A stretch of DNA of 64,000 nucleotides from Lewinellaceae bacterium (GTDB lineage: Bacteria > Bacteroidota > Bacteroidia > Chitinophagales > Saprospiraceae), in the NCBI GenBank assembly GCA_020636355.1, contig JACJYB010000001.1:310001-374000 (forward strand). Reading direction: 5' to 3'. The notes under the pieces were generated by a model. That model saw only the letters and a program-made list of their open reading frames with translations, searched no databases and was not told where the DNA came from. Below are positions 1 through 7,506 of the stretch, piece after piece; positions within the stretch are counted from its first letter, which is position 1; every line of letters begins with the position of its first letter. The position numbers were made by a program, and so were the translations under genes.

Positions 1-1104
1 AGAGACTTCATCGGAGCTATCGCGGATAAGGTCAATACCTACCAGTACACCCATCCTTCGCCCTATTCCAATGACAACTGGATCCGCGGAACTTATTACA
101 CCGGCGTCATGGCTATGTACCAGGCGACCGGGGATAAGCGTTACCTGGATCAATGCATAGCGTGGGGAGAAAAGACCCACTGGCAGATCCCGAAGAAAGA
201 AACCAATGTGTACGGCAGCGGCTTTTACTCTTTGGTCTGCGGGCAGACCTGGATCGAATGCTACCTGGACCAGCAGGAGGATTACATGCTGCGCCCCACC
301 ATCGACCACCTGGAAGATCCGGCGCGCTGCAACCCGGTGACCGAGCCACTCACCTGGCATTATGAGAATAGCGGTTTGCGTTTTGTCGATGGACTTTACA
401 CGTCGCCGCCGGCCCTGGCGATGCTTTACCAGGTCACGCAGGATGAGAAATACCTCGATTGGATGGATGCCAGTTTTTGGGATACCTACGGCGTCCTTTA
501 TGACAAGGATGAGGGCTTGTTTTACCGGGATGCCCGCTACCGGATCGGGACGCAGGAGCACATCGAGTCACACTACATCCGCCCCGACTCCATACCACGT
601 GAAGCGGCGCGGACTACGTACATCTATCAGCAGACCGAACACGGCAAGAAGGTGCTCTGGTCCCGGGGTAATGGGTGGGCATTTGGCGGTCTAACCCGGA
701 TATTGAAATATCTGCCGCCGGATCACGGCAATTACGAGCGGTATAAGGCCCTCTTCGTTCGCATGGCATACGAGCTGAAAACACGCCAGCAGTCCGATGG
801 ATTCTGGCGCCCCAATCTGGCCGACCCGGACGACTATGGCTATACCGAGAGCAGTGGAACCAGTTTTTTCACTTATGGCATCACCTGGGGTATTAATAAT
901 GGTATCCTGCCGAGGGAAGACTTCCTGCCTGTCATCGAAAAGTCGTGGGCTGCCGTCGTCTCGGTGATCAGCCCAGACGGTAAGGTACAGTGGTGCCAAC
1001 CGGCTGCCGGCGCCCCTTTTAAGGTCGAACAGGACGACTCGCGTGAATATGCATCCGGGATGTTCCTGCTGGCAGCAAGTGAGTTGTTCCGGCTGGAGTG
1101 GTGA
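1..1104 (+). CDS. Glycoside hydrolase family 105 (unsaturated rhamnogalacturonyl/glucuronyl hydrolase), 5' partial
   Basis: The frame is open from base 1, so the start lies before the window; 367 residues are visible. The fragment has the (alpha/alpha)6-barrel pattern of GH105 (YteR/RhiN type): an early NDNWIRGTYY stretch, an aromatic-rich middle, and the family signature SRGNGWAFGG near residue 220. By family knowledge the enzyme hydrates the double bond of 4,5-unsaturated uronic acids left at oligosaccharide ends by pectin, rhamnogalacturonan or ulvan lyases, releasing a 4-deoxy keto-uronate. That product is the kind of substrate that feeds KduI/KduD, and a KduD-like gene lies at 25.8 kb. 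The signal peptide cannot be seen. The family call is firm; the exact substrate is inference. Confidence 0.88.
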   Translation, partial: RDFIGAIADKVNTYQYTHPSPYSNDNWIRGTYYTGVMAMYQATGDKRYLDQCIAWGEKTHWQIPKKETNVYGSGFYSLVCGQTWIECYLDQQEDYMLRPTIDHLEDPARCNPVTEPLTWHYENSGLRFVDGLYTSPPALAMLYQVTQDEKYLDWMDASFWDTYGVLYDKDEGLFYRDARYRIGTQEHIESHYIRPDSIPREAARTTYIYQQTEHGKKVLWSRGNGWAFGGLTRILKYLPPDHGNYERYKALFVRMAYELKTRQQSDGFWRPNLADPDDYGYTESSGTSFFTYGITWGINNGILPREDFLPVIEKSWAAVVSVISPDGKVQWCQPAAGAPFKVEQDDSREYASGMFLLAASELFRLEW

Positions 1105-1327
1105 AAGGCGTGTGCAGCATTATGTGGTGAGCGAAGGGTATGTTGGCTTTTCACTTGTTCTATAAGCTTTCGGAATGACTCACTTTTTCAATGGAGGATA
1201 TCATGTCATGTGTGGATTGCATGATCACTATGTTCTTTTTGAGCCCGGTCATTCGATAGGAAATTACGATTTTAAGTATGAGAGGCAATCAACATTGCTT
1301 TACTGATTGCTCAATTTGTACCCATTT

Positions 1328-1369
1328 GTGTAATTCGTGGCAGAACTACACATAACTAGTGGCTTTGAT
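1328..1369 (+). repeat. 42-bp direct repeat, left copy, bounding the AT-rich island
   Basis: Opens with GTGTAATTCGTGGCAGAA and closes with AGTGGCTTTGAT. A second copy in the same orientation at 7299-7340 has both blocks at identical spacing; 34 of 42 bases match, and the differences are almost all in the central 8 bases. The first block belongs to a dispersed family also seen inverted near 56.97 kb. The segment between the two copies is clearly more AT-rich than its surroundings. Confidence 0.75.
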
Positions 1370-1414
1370 TCTGGTTGACCCACTATTGCCAATAAATTGT
1401 TAGCAGCAGGGTTA

Positions 1415-2083
1415 TTACTTGCGTATTTTTTCCCCATTCGTTTTAGAAGTAGCTATCCAATAGTGTTCTAATTCAATAATTTCTACTTCTGTAGAAATTT
1501 GGAGCAGTTTGTCGGTTAAAAATTGTTTGCTGGGGAAGTTTTTTAATACTTCGTGTGTTGTTCCATTTTCAAGCGTCCTTGTTTGAAAAGTATTTCCATA
1601 TTGGTCAATTCTTGTTATTCTCTTTCTGTCGTGATTAGTGCCCTCCACTTGTTTGCTGTCAATAAATGCTATTTTAGCATTTTCATTCAATAAGTCTTTA
1701 AGTCTCAGCAAAAAATTGTCTAAGTCTTGAAGTAAAATATGGCTCCAAATAAATCCTCCAAATAGACCGTCAAATTTTTTGTCTATTGATAAACAATTCA
1801 TATCTGCTACTTGAAACACAACATTACTATTGAACTTTCTTGTACGTGCAATATCAATTACAATTTCATTTATGTCTGTCGCAAAAATTGAATTTGCTGT
1901 TTTAGAAATTTTTTCCGTCCAATAACCCGTCCCACATGCAATTTCAAGTACCGATTTATCAGCGAATATATTTTGAAAGAGTACTGCTGATTTTATCAAA
2001 TCTTCCTGCTCATCCGGTATTTCATATACCTTGTCATATTCTCGTGCTCTGTCGTTATAATATGTCGATAAGTCTTGATTCAT
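1415..2083 (-). CDS. Class I SAM-dependent methyltransferase
   Basis: 222 residues. The SAM-binding motif I is clear: VLEIACGTGYW at residues 45-55, followed by the acidic FATDIN strand end (motif II region) and an ADMNCL stretch that would contact the adenine. The N-terminal YYNDRAREYD is typical of small soluble methyltransferases of the Methyltransf_11/25 type. The acceptor substrate cannot be read from the sequence. It is the last gene of the AT-rich island, and the stop is followed within 10 bases by GCTAACAATTTATTGGC in gene orientation, which resembles a cassette recombination-site start. A leader shared with the neighbouring dioxygenase gene lies upstream. Confidence 0.85.
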   Translation of the reverse strand: MNQDLSTYYNDRAREYDKVYEIPDEQEDLIKSAVLFQNIFADKSVLEIACGTGYWTEKISKTANSIFATDINEIVIDIARTRKFNSNVVFQVADMNCLSIDKKFDGLFGGFIWSHILLQDLDNFLLRLKDLLNENAKIAFIDSKQVEGTNHDRKRITRIDQYGNTFQTRTLENGTTHEVLKNFPSKQFLTDKLLQISTEVEIIELEHYWIATSKTNGEKIRK

Positions 2084-2118
2084 CCTTATTAATCGTTCTA
2101 TTAGTTTGTTGTCACCAC

Positions 2119-2246
2119 ATGTGTTATAAGGCAGATAGCTTACATTTCTTCAGGTATATCCTTGACGCCTGGATTTGATTTAAACCCTGCCTTTGCTGTC
2201 AGGGAGGGTCGAAATTATACTCTTTTTTCATTTTTACCTTCCACAA
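2119..2246 (-). repeat. Duplicated leader segment A, upstream of the methyltransferase gene
   Basis: Matches 3125-3231 over most of its length: the blocks AAGGCAGAT, GATTTGATTTAAA, ATTATACTCTT and TTTTACCTTC occur in the same order and orientation, with an extra 18 or so bases in this copy that hold a small CCCTG..CAGGG inverted repeat. It lies just upstream of the methyltransferase start, as copy B lies just upstream of the dioxygenase start. In gene orientation it contains GAGTATAAT, which could serve as a promoter element. Confidence 0.65.
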
Positions 2247-2336
2247 CAATACGGAATTGCTATCAAAAATTTGCTTATGCGGAATGGCAGCATTTGGCCG
2301 GCATGACTGTTTGAGCTTTGAGCCTGTTGTTAGAAT

Positions 2337-3113
2337 TCAATTTTCAATCCCTTTTATGATTGCTCTTTCTATGGGGCAACATGCCTTCAATGGTTGATTT
2401 ATATTGAAATCTCTTTTAGATAACAGAGCTGGTTGTGCCATAAATTTTGGCATAATACCTTTATGTTGTTGTGCAGCATGGACTAAAAAAGGATGACATA
2501 AATAAACTGTTCCTGCATCTCCGGTTGCTGTGGTTTCTTGTCTATGAGGCATGTTTTTTAGTTCATCCGCCAGCTGCATAAAAGTTAAACCTTCTTCTCC
2601 CTTCTGCATAAGCAGTTTAGCAACATCCAGGTGGGAACCGACCTTTATTCTGGTAGGGGCGTCTAATTCTGTAGTATCGGAAAACAAAAACAACATGAGC
2701 AAAGTCCGGCCTTTACTATTACTATTAATTTTCCATTCAAGATAATCATTTGGGTAGTCCCCAGGGAAGCTGGCATCCACATGCCATCCGGTGTCATTAG
2801 GAATTTCTTTGCTTGGAAATCTAATGGGGAAAGTACCTATTGTCAAGCGTGGCAACCAATTGTCAAAGGCTAATTGATTAAATGCATTGAGTAAAATGGG
2901 GGTGTTTGCTGCTTGTTTAAACGGTTCTGAACCTAATTCGCCAATCCTGATGACAGGTTGTGTCCAAGTTTCTGGTTTGTCAGGAGAAAGTTGGACGGCT
3001 TCCCATAGAATGGCACGACAAGATTCTGCAATTTCTTGAGAAAAGGCATTTGGGATTTTTACATAGCCTAATTCAATGAATTCCTCAATTTGCTTAGCAC
3101 TTAGTTTATCCAT
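2337..3113 (-). CDS. Phytanoyl-CoA dioxygenase (PhyH) family Fe(II)/2-oxoglutarate oxygenase
   Basis: 258 residues, the usual length for PhyH-like oxygenases. The facial triad is visible as H111-x-D113 in GWHVDASFPGD and a distal histidine in the YLCHPFLVHAAQQH stretch (H207 or H212), followed by KFMAQPAL where the 2-oxoglutarate-binding basic residue would sit (here probably K223). Such enzymes hydroxylate small molecules, lipids or antibiotics, and no substrate can be assigned. The gene stands alone between the two duplicated leader segments, so it is probably its own transcription unit. After the stop, TCTAACAACAGGC in gene orientation again resembles a cassette-site start. Confidence 0.85.
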   Translation of the reverse strand: MDKLSAKQIEEFIELGYVKIPNAFSQEIAESCRAILWEAVQLSPDKPETWTQPVIRIGELGSEPFKQAANTPILLNAFNQLAFDNWLPRLTIGTFPIRFPSKEIPNDTGWHVDASFPGDYPNDYLEWKINSNSKGRTLLMLFLFSDTTELDAPTRIKVGSHLDVAKLLMQKGEEGLTFMQLADELKNMPHRQETTATGDAGTVYLCHPFLVHAAQQHKGIMPKFMAQPALLSKRDFNINQPLKACCPIERAIIKGIEN

Positions 3114-3124
3114 TTTGTTTTTTT

Positions 3125-3231
3125 CATGTATTACAAGGCAGATGGTTTACACTACTTCGGGTACAAAGTTGACACTTAGATTTGATTTAAATGTTGATAT
3201 TATACTCTTCTTTCAATTTTACCTTCAGCAA
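3125..3231 (-). repeat. Duplicated leader segment B, upstream of the PhyH gene
   Basis: Second copy of the segment at 2119-2246, ending 12 bases before the dioxygenase start. Shared blocks keep their order, and the central 18-base insert of copy A is missing. Because both copies sit directly 5' of otherwise unrelated genes, the segment is either a mobile leader or promoter, or the remnant of a recombination site. Confidence 0.65.
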
Positions 3232-3458
3232 AGTATCCTAAAAGTACATTACGATAATAGACATTCCAAATGGTCATCCGGGATACCTGTCCGACCACCA
3301 GCGGAAAATCCGGTAAGAAGAAGTTCGATCAGCGCTTTGGCTTATATTTCTTTATGCCTTGTATATCATAATATACGAAAAAGTAGTCATATATGGGTGG
3401 ATGTTGACCTAGAGTTTATCAACACTCAGCAATGTTGGCGGTAGTTTTTTTATTTTTT

Positions 3459-4277
3459 TTACTCTGATTGTTCTTCAAATAAAGCATGGGCACTTTCAAT
3501 AAAGTCATCCATATTCTTGTTTTCATAGCTTGAAATTGCTGGGTACATTAGTTTGCCTTCATTCCAAGATTTAGGTTCTAAGTCGTCCAAATTCAAAACA
3601 TCATGTGCAAGTTCATGATACATTAAAAAGTATCTCATTGGTTTGTTGAACTGTTTCCAAGTTGAGGGATTGATATAAATTTCAATTCTGTCGTCATCAC
3701 CACTTCCAAAGGAAAGTCCATGAATATGTGTTGTATTGTCGAGTTGGTCAAGCTTTGAAAATTTAATGATTTGTACTTTAGGTTTCTTGGGAAAGATTCC
3801 ATAGAACTCTAAGTCCCGATAAAACTTTTGTACATATATGTCAAAGTCTTCGTCAGAATCATAAGAGTTTGCCACAATTTCATTGTATTGATTTACTTCT
3901 GATTGGTTTTGAATAACCGCGTAACCAAATAATGAAATAATGATTACAACGATAATTGCTATCACCCATTTTGAGAAAGTCGAGGATTTCTTTATCTCTT
4001 TTGAAGGTTGTGTTTTGGGTTCTACTTTATGGATTGGTTCAGCTTCAGTTTTAGGCTCAACTGCACTTGATTCTTTTCCAATAGAAGGGGTTGTATTGAT
4101 TTCTGGAGGAATCGAATTGAGGACATTACTCAGTTCAGCCACTTGAGATAATTCTGTCCATTTATCCATTCCGTAACACCATACTTTAGTGGTTCGAGAA
4201 ATTGGCTGAATCCTTAACTCTTCAATTGAGTAAGGCCCATACTTTTCTTTGCCATCTGTGTAAAAGTATTTACCCAT
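3459..4277 (-). CDS. GYF_2-domain membrane protein with C-terminal HExxH zinc-metallopeptidase-like domain
   Basis: 272 residues in three parts. Residues 1-50 are a GYF_2 (DUF4339) module: YFYTDGKEKYGPYS then W..GMDKWTEL. A low-complexity Pro/Glu/Lys linker follows, then one membrane helix near 103-122 (KWVIAIIVVIIISLFGYAVI). The outer domain carries HELAH at 221-225, the HExxH zinc-ligand and catalytic pattern, with a later conserved-looking MYPAISS. The inferred topology is GYF module in the cytosol and peptidase in the periplasm. It is the third gene of a tight operon (2-bp gap to the preceding gene), and the first gene also starts with a GYF_2 module. Function is unknown; the zinc site could be structural. 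Confidence 0.75.
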   Translation of the reverse strand: MGKYFYTDGKEKYGPYSIEELRIQPISRTTKVWCYGMDKWTELSQVAELSNVLNSIPPEINTTPSIGKESSAVEPKTEAEPIHKVEPKTQPSKEIKKSSTFSKWVIAIIVVIIISLFGYAVIQNQSEVNQYNEIVANSYDSDEDFDIYVQKFYRDLEFYGIFPKKPKVQIIKFSKLDQLDNTTHIHGLSFGSGDDDRIEIYINPSTWKQFNKPMRYFLMYHELAHDVLNLDDLEPKSWNEGKLMYPAISSYENKNMDDFIESAHALFEEQSE

Positions 4278-4279
4278 AT

Positions 4280-5158
4280 CTAGTTGTATTGGTCAGGAAA
4301 AATCACTGAATTAGTAATGAGAAAATATAGTTGTTCAAGGGCTCGGAACTCGGGATTGTCAATCCCCATTGACTGAAGAAAAACTATTTTGTCTTCGTAA
4401 AACACAACCCAACATCTCATTATCATTGGAATTGTAATACCTGACCTTTCCACCTTACCTCTTACTTTAAAGGTTACAGAAGGATAGGTGTCAATCGTCA
4501 CGACTGATTTGTCAATGACTTCTAAATTTTTCATAAAAGAACTTGATTCTTCAACGAATTCATTTACAAAACTTTCATCACTCAAAAATTCTTTACTCTC
4601 ACTTCGTGAAAAGAAGGTCATGTTGTCTTTTATGAGGATTAAATATGTGTTTCCATCTTTAGTAAACTTCTTGACAATGTTCGGTCTGTCCCCCTCTTTG
4701 ACTTCCCAACCTTGTGGGACTTTTAGTTTTAAATTGACATCTTTTGATTTTACATGGTCTTTTATACTTATGTACTCGCCAAGTTCAAAATTATATGTTG
4801 AAAATTCATTGGATTTAACACTTACTTTTTTGACCAATGAATTTCCTTTATAGTAGTAGAAGTCTACATTTATGTCATATAGAAAGTAGGTTTTTGCAGC
4901 ACCGGCTGTTTTTAAGTTTCCAATTACTTCTTCCTTAATATTAACTGGCGGCTCCCAATATGAAGGAACATCATATTGATAAATTAGCGTTCTACCGATT
5001 GACAGACATCCTCTAGCTGTAATTCCATTGCCAATATCCATTCCCCTTAATTGCTCGTTTACTTGATTGGCAAGTTTTTTTATGTCTGATTCAGAAAATG
5101 TTTGTCCGAATAGCGTAATTGAAAAGAATGATAGTAATATGAAAACAAAAATTCTCAT
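4280..5158 (-). CDS. Secreted hypothetical protein of the GYF operon
   Basis: 292 residues with a clear signal peptide (MRIFVFILLSFFSITLFGQ), so exported to the periplasm or beyond. No known domain was recognised. The middle has alternating beta-rich segments, and the C-terminal half (VTIDTYPSVTFKVRGKVER, then RCWVVFYEDKIVFLQ) looks like the beta-sheet domain of stress or lipoprotein families such as PsbP/DUF1795-like folds; this is only a pattern impression. It lies between the two GYF_2 genes with gaps of 3 and 2 bp, so the three are surely cotranscribed, and it is a plausible substrate or partner of the metallopeptidase-like protein. Confidence 0.7.
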   Translation of the reverse strand: MRIFVFILLSFFSITLFGQTFSESDIKKLANQVNEQLRGMDIGNGITARGCLSIGRTLIYQYDVPSYWEPPVNIKEEVIGNLKTAGAAKTYFLYDINVDFYYYKGNSLVKKVSVKSNEFSTYNFELGEYISIKDHVKSKDVNLKLKVPQGWEVKEGDRPNIVKKFTKDGNTYLILIKDNMTFFSRSESKEFLSDESFVNEFVEESSSFMKNLEVIDKSVVTIDTYPSVTFKVRGKVERSGITIPMIMRCWVVFYEDKIVFLQSMGIDNPEFRALEQLYFLITNSVIFPDQYN

Positions 5159-5161
5159 AGT

Positions 5162-5737
5162 TTAACCTTTAGGATTATAACCGTATTCGTTTAACCCTGG
5201 TTGACCGTCTTGGAATAACAACCAAAAGACATAAAATGGGATAATCTGCCACCATCCATTGTTTCCAACATCATGACATCTTTTTGCTCCTTGAGCCCAT
5301 AAAAACCAAAGCATAGGAATATATGCGAGTCCAATAATTGGTGCTTCACCCGATTCTACTATGGCATTTAAAAAAGTTGCAACTATGACGTAAATAATGA
5401 GGCTTATCCCATATTCTGTTCGTCTTATTCGGCCGTCAAACGAAAATGGACTGGAGAACATACCTTTCTTGGTTGGTCTACCTTGACCTTCTTTCATGTC
5501 AGAAACTTCTACCGCCCATTCCTCCGGTTCATTTGATTCATTCTTTTCATTTGTAAAAATCGGAGGTGGTTGGAGTTCTAATATGGGTTTCATTTCATCA
5601 AGGTCTCCTGCTCGTTTCCAATCGTCAAGACCTTCGAACCAAATCAAAGTCTCCTTTGAAATGCCCTCATGTTTTAGCTCCTCAAGACTTAGAGGTCCAT
5701 GCTTTTCTTTTCCATCAGAGTAAAAATATTTCTTCAT
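5162..5737 (-). CDS. GYF_2-DUF805 membrane protein
   Basis: 191 residues. Residues 1-50 are a GYF_2 module (YFYSDGKEKHGPLSLEEL and W..GLDDWKRA). From about residue 95 a DUF805 domain follows with all its hallmarks: FSFDGRIRRTEY, a first pair of helices, QGAKRCHDVGNNGWW, then IPFYVFWLLF and the terminal GLNEYGYNPKG. GYF_2 fused to DUF805 is a known arrangement in Bacteroidota with no established function. It is the first gene of the three-gene operon and shares its N-terminal module with the third gene (3459-4277), which suggests both bind the same cytosolic partner. Confidence 0.85.
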   Translation of the reverse strand: MKKYFYSDGKEKHGPLSLEELKHEGISKETLIWFEGLDDWKRAGDLDEMKPILELQPPPIFTNEKNESNEPEEWAVEVSDMKEGQGRPTKKGMFSSPFSFDGRIRRTEYGISLIIYVIVATFLNAIVESGEAPIIGLAYIPMLWFLWAQGAKRCHDVGNNGWWQIIPFYVFWLLFQDGQPGLNEYGYNPKG

Positions 5738-5757
5738 ATTGTTTGTTTTTCAAATTA

Positions 5758-5880
5758 CCGCCAACGTTTTGGGCGCATACGCCGTCCCGTCTTGATTGAT
5801 TTCTTCTAAGTTACGATGTTTTTGATTGATTCATGTTCTTCATTTGTTCCAGTCTCTATAAGGCGGGATGGTCGTTATCG
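5758..5880 (-). other. Imperfect inverted repeat, attC-like
   Basis: Positions 5782-5793 and 5860-5871 pair in 10 of 12 positions, and outside them CCAACGTT (5761-5768) faces CGTTATCG (5873-5880), giving an interrupted palindrome of about 120 bases with GTT/AAC at its ends. The stop codon of the gene at 5875 lies inside the outer arm. Integron cassette sites have this layout: short conserved outer boxes, variable loop, next to the stop codon. The match to the formal consensus is loose, so this is a suggestion only. Confidence 0.35.
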
Positions 5881-6465
5881 CGCCATGTTATCTCCAGGCA
5901 AGTTACTGTATTGTAAATTTTTCCTTTTTTCAATACTAGTTAAAATCCAATTTTTAGCTTCCATTTTAGAGGCTTCGACGAGTCTTATAGCATTGTTGAT
6001 GGTTGAATCTTTAACCATGGATGCAATGCTTAGAGCAATGGATATGTTTCTTTTTTTGTTTACCTCTAAACTTTCGCATGCGATCATGAATTCATACGTG
6101 TATTTAACGATTAGGTCATATAATAGCTGCTCAAATAGCATTTCATAATGACTGTTGTATTGGCACTGTTTGTCCGTTAGATTAAAGAATTCATCAATTG
6201 TGTTAGTATTGTCATTCGCAGCATTCAGTTCTGATATTATCTTAATTAAAACCTGTAGGTTACATTCTGGGTTCATATTAATATCCAAGAATCTAGAGTT
6301 ATCAATTGCATTGGATTCATCAGGAGTTAGCTTCCTCCTTGCAATAACATAGGTGCCTGGAAGATGGAGTACACTATCAAGAATATTAAAATAAATTTTA
6401 TTTCTTATTGTGTCGGAATTGCTTACAAACATGATCATCCTAGGAGTCGGTGTGTAATTATTCAT
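5875..6465 (-). CDS. Hypothetical protein
   Basis: 196 residues, not recognised. No signal peptide. The composition is rich in Asn, Ile and Ser, with predicted long helices from about residue 95 on (ESLEVNKKRNISIALSIAS and the C-terminal SKMEAKNWILTSIEKRKN). The N-terminus (PRMIMFVSNSDTIRNKIYF) could start a small alpha/beta fold. It follows the lipoprotein gene at 6478 by 12 bp, so the two form a unit. Its stop lies within an imperfect inverted repeat. Confidence 0.55.
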   Translation of the reverse strand: MNNYTPTPRMIMFVSNSDTIRNKIYFNILDSVLHLPGTYVIARRKLTPDESNAIDNSRFLDINMNPECNLQVLIKIISELNAANDNTNTIDEFFNLTDKQCQYNSHYEMLFEQLLYDLIVKYTYEFMIACESLEVNKKRNISIALSIASMVKDSTINNAIRLVEASKMEAKNWILTSIEKRKNLQYSNLPGDNMAR

Positions 6466-6477
6466 AAATGTTAGGAA

Positions 6478-6783
6478 CTAACCTGTACTTTTGAATTTGA
6501 AAAGAGGCTTTGTTTCAAAATCTAGTGATATTGGTTTTGTTGATACTTTCCATCCTGTGCCACAAATCCGTTTGGTGTCGTGGTAATAGATATAGTCTGA
6601 ATTCTCTGGAAGTATCACATTATCGCCTACATAGTAATCGTATGGAATATTGTTGATAGAGTCCTCAATGTATTTTTCATTGTATTTTTCTACGACAACA
6701 AACCTATCTTCAGCGTGTTTATCAACGCATGAGATACTTGCTATTAAATATACAGCAACCCATATGATTGTTGGTGGCTTCAT
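6478..6783 (-). CDS. Small putative lipoprotein, hypothetical
   Basis: 101 residues. The N-terminus (MKPPTIIWVAVYLIASISC) is a hydrophobic export signal ending in a cysteine at residue 19 with Ser at -1, compatible with a loose lipobox. The mature part is charged and aromatic (YYVGDNVILPENSDYIYYHD) with one later cysteine in RICGTGW. No family was recognised. First gene of a two-gene unit with 5875-6465. Confidence 0.55.
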   Translation of the reverse strand: MKPPTIIWVAVYLIASISCVDKHAEDRFVVVEKYNEKYIEDSINNIPYDYYVGDNVILPENSDYIYYHDTKRICGTGWKVSTKPISLDFETKPLFKFKSTG

Positions 6784-7506
6784 TGCTTGGAGATAACTCG
6801 TTTATATACGCGTATTTTGTTCGTTTAGCATGCTATTTTGGCATGTTACCCGCAACTTTTGTTCGGTTTATATCAATTCCAATGTATCCAGTCTTGGAGG
6901 ATAGTGGTGCCTGGTGGGCATAGTGTTCCGCCGTATGAAAGATACGCTTTTCGGTAGGTATTGTATGAGTAAATTGATGATTTGGGTCAGTTTAGGTGCT
7001 GTTATACGGATGTGCTCTGAGTGCGGACGCTCTACGGACACTCGAACGGACGGGCAGGCACGTTCCTCGGTCAGCATGGTATCTGGGACAGAAGGTCTCT
7101 GTGTTTATTATATTTATGGTAACCACTAAGGCACAAAGGACACGTAGGACATAAAGGAAAGACTATACTTAGCGACTTTGCGCCTTTGCGCGAAAAGAAA
7201 AAATGACTGGATCTATTACGCGGAGGGGCACTGTTAAGATACAGAGGGACGCTGAGAATTGCAGCAGTACTCAACCGGTTGTCCAATTCGTGCCATTCGT
7301 GTAATTCGTGGCAGAATTACCATTGTTAAGTGGCTTTGATGTTATGTTTGGGATGCAGGATAGTGGGATTTTTAAATGGGTCCGTTGCAAGACCGGACGT
7401 ATCTACAAAAGGCTCCTTTTGTGTACAATGGGTTGTAAATCCAGCTTGCTTTACTGTTCTGGTAGAGCCTGTGGAGGACAACCGGTTATTGCTGTGTACA
7501 GAGAGG
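6784..7506. other. Gene-free interval with dispersed repeats
   Basis: No credible gene. Short frames here lack family features and codon bias. It contains a small inverted repeat GCATGCTA..TGGCATGTTA near 6830-6848, the composite repeat at 7119-7316, and the right copy of the island-bounding repeat at 7299-7340. Confidence 0.6.
7119..7316 (+). repeat. Composite dispersed element, copy 1 (CACTAAGG...ATTCGTGG type)
   Basis: Starts with ACCACTAAGGCACAAAGGAC and continues through GCGACTTTGCGCCTTTGCGC to ATTCGTGTAATTCGTGGCA. The same two end blocks in the same order and relative orientation occur on the opposite strand at 57128-56974. Both blocks are built from short internal repeats (ATTCGTG units; CTTTGCGC units). 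No reading frame crosses it. Confidence 0.7.

Larger units (their letters stand above)
1370..7298. other. AT-rich minus-strand gene island with cassette-like organisation
   Basis: Every recognisable gene between the two 42-bp direct repeats is on the minus strand, base composition is visibly poorer in G+C than on either side, codon choice follows (many AAA, TTT and ATT codons), and intergenic stretches are partly duplicated (2119-2246 against 3125-3231). Unrelated single genes or small operons follow each other with 60-350 bp spacers. This resembles an integron-type cassette array or a transferred block. No integrase or transposase is visible in the window, so the mobility mechanism is inference. 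Confidence 0.5.

Noticed and set aside
6868..7129. Short overlapping frames on both strands near 6.9-7.1 kb
   Set aside because: They mirror each other, run through repeat sequence and lack codon bias.
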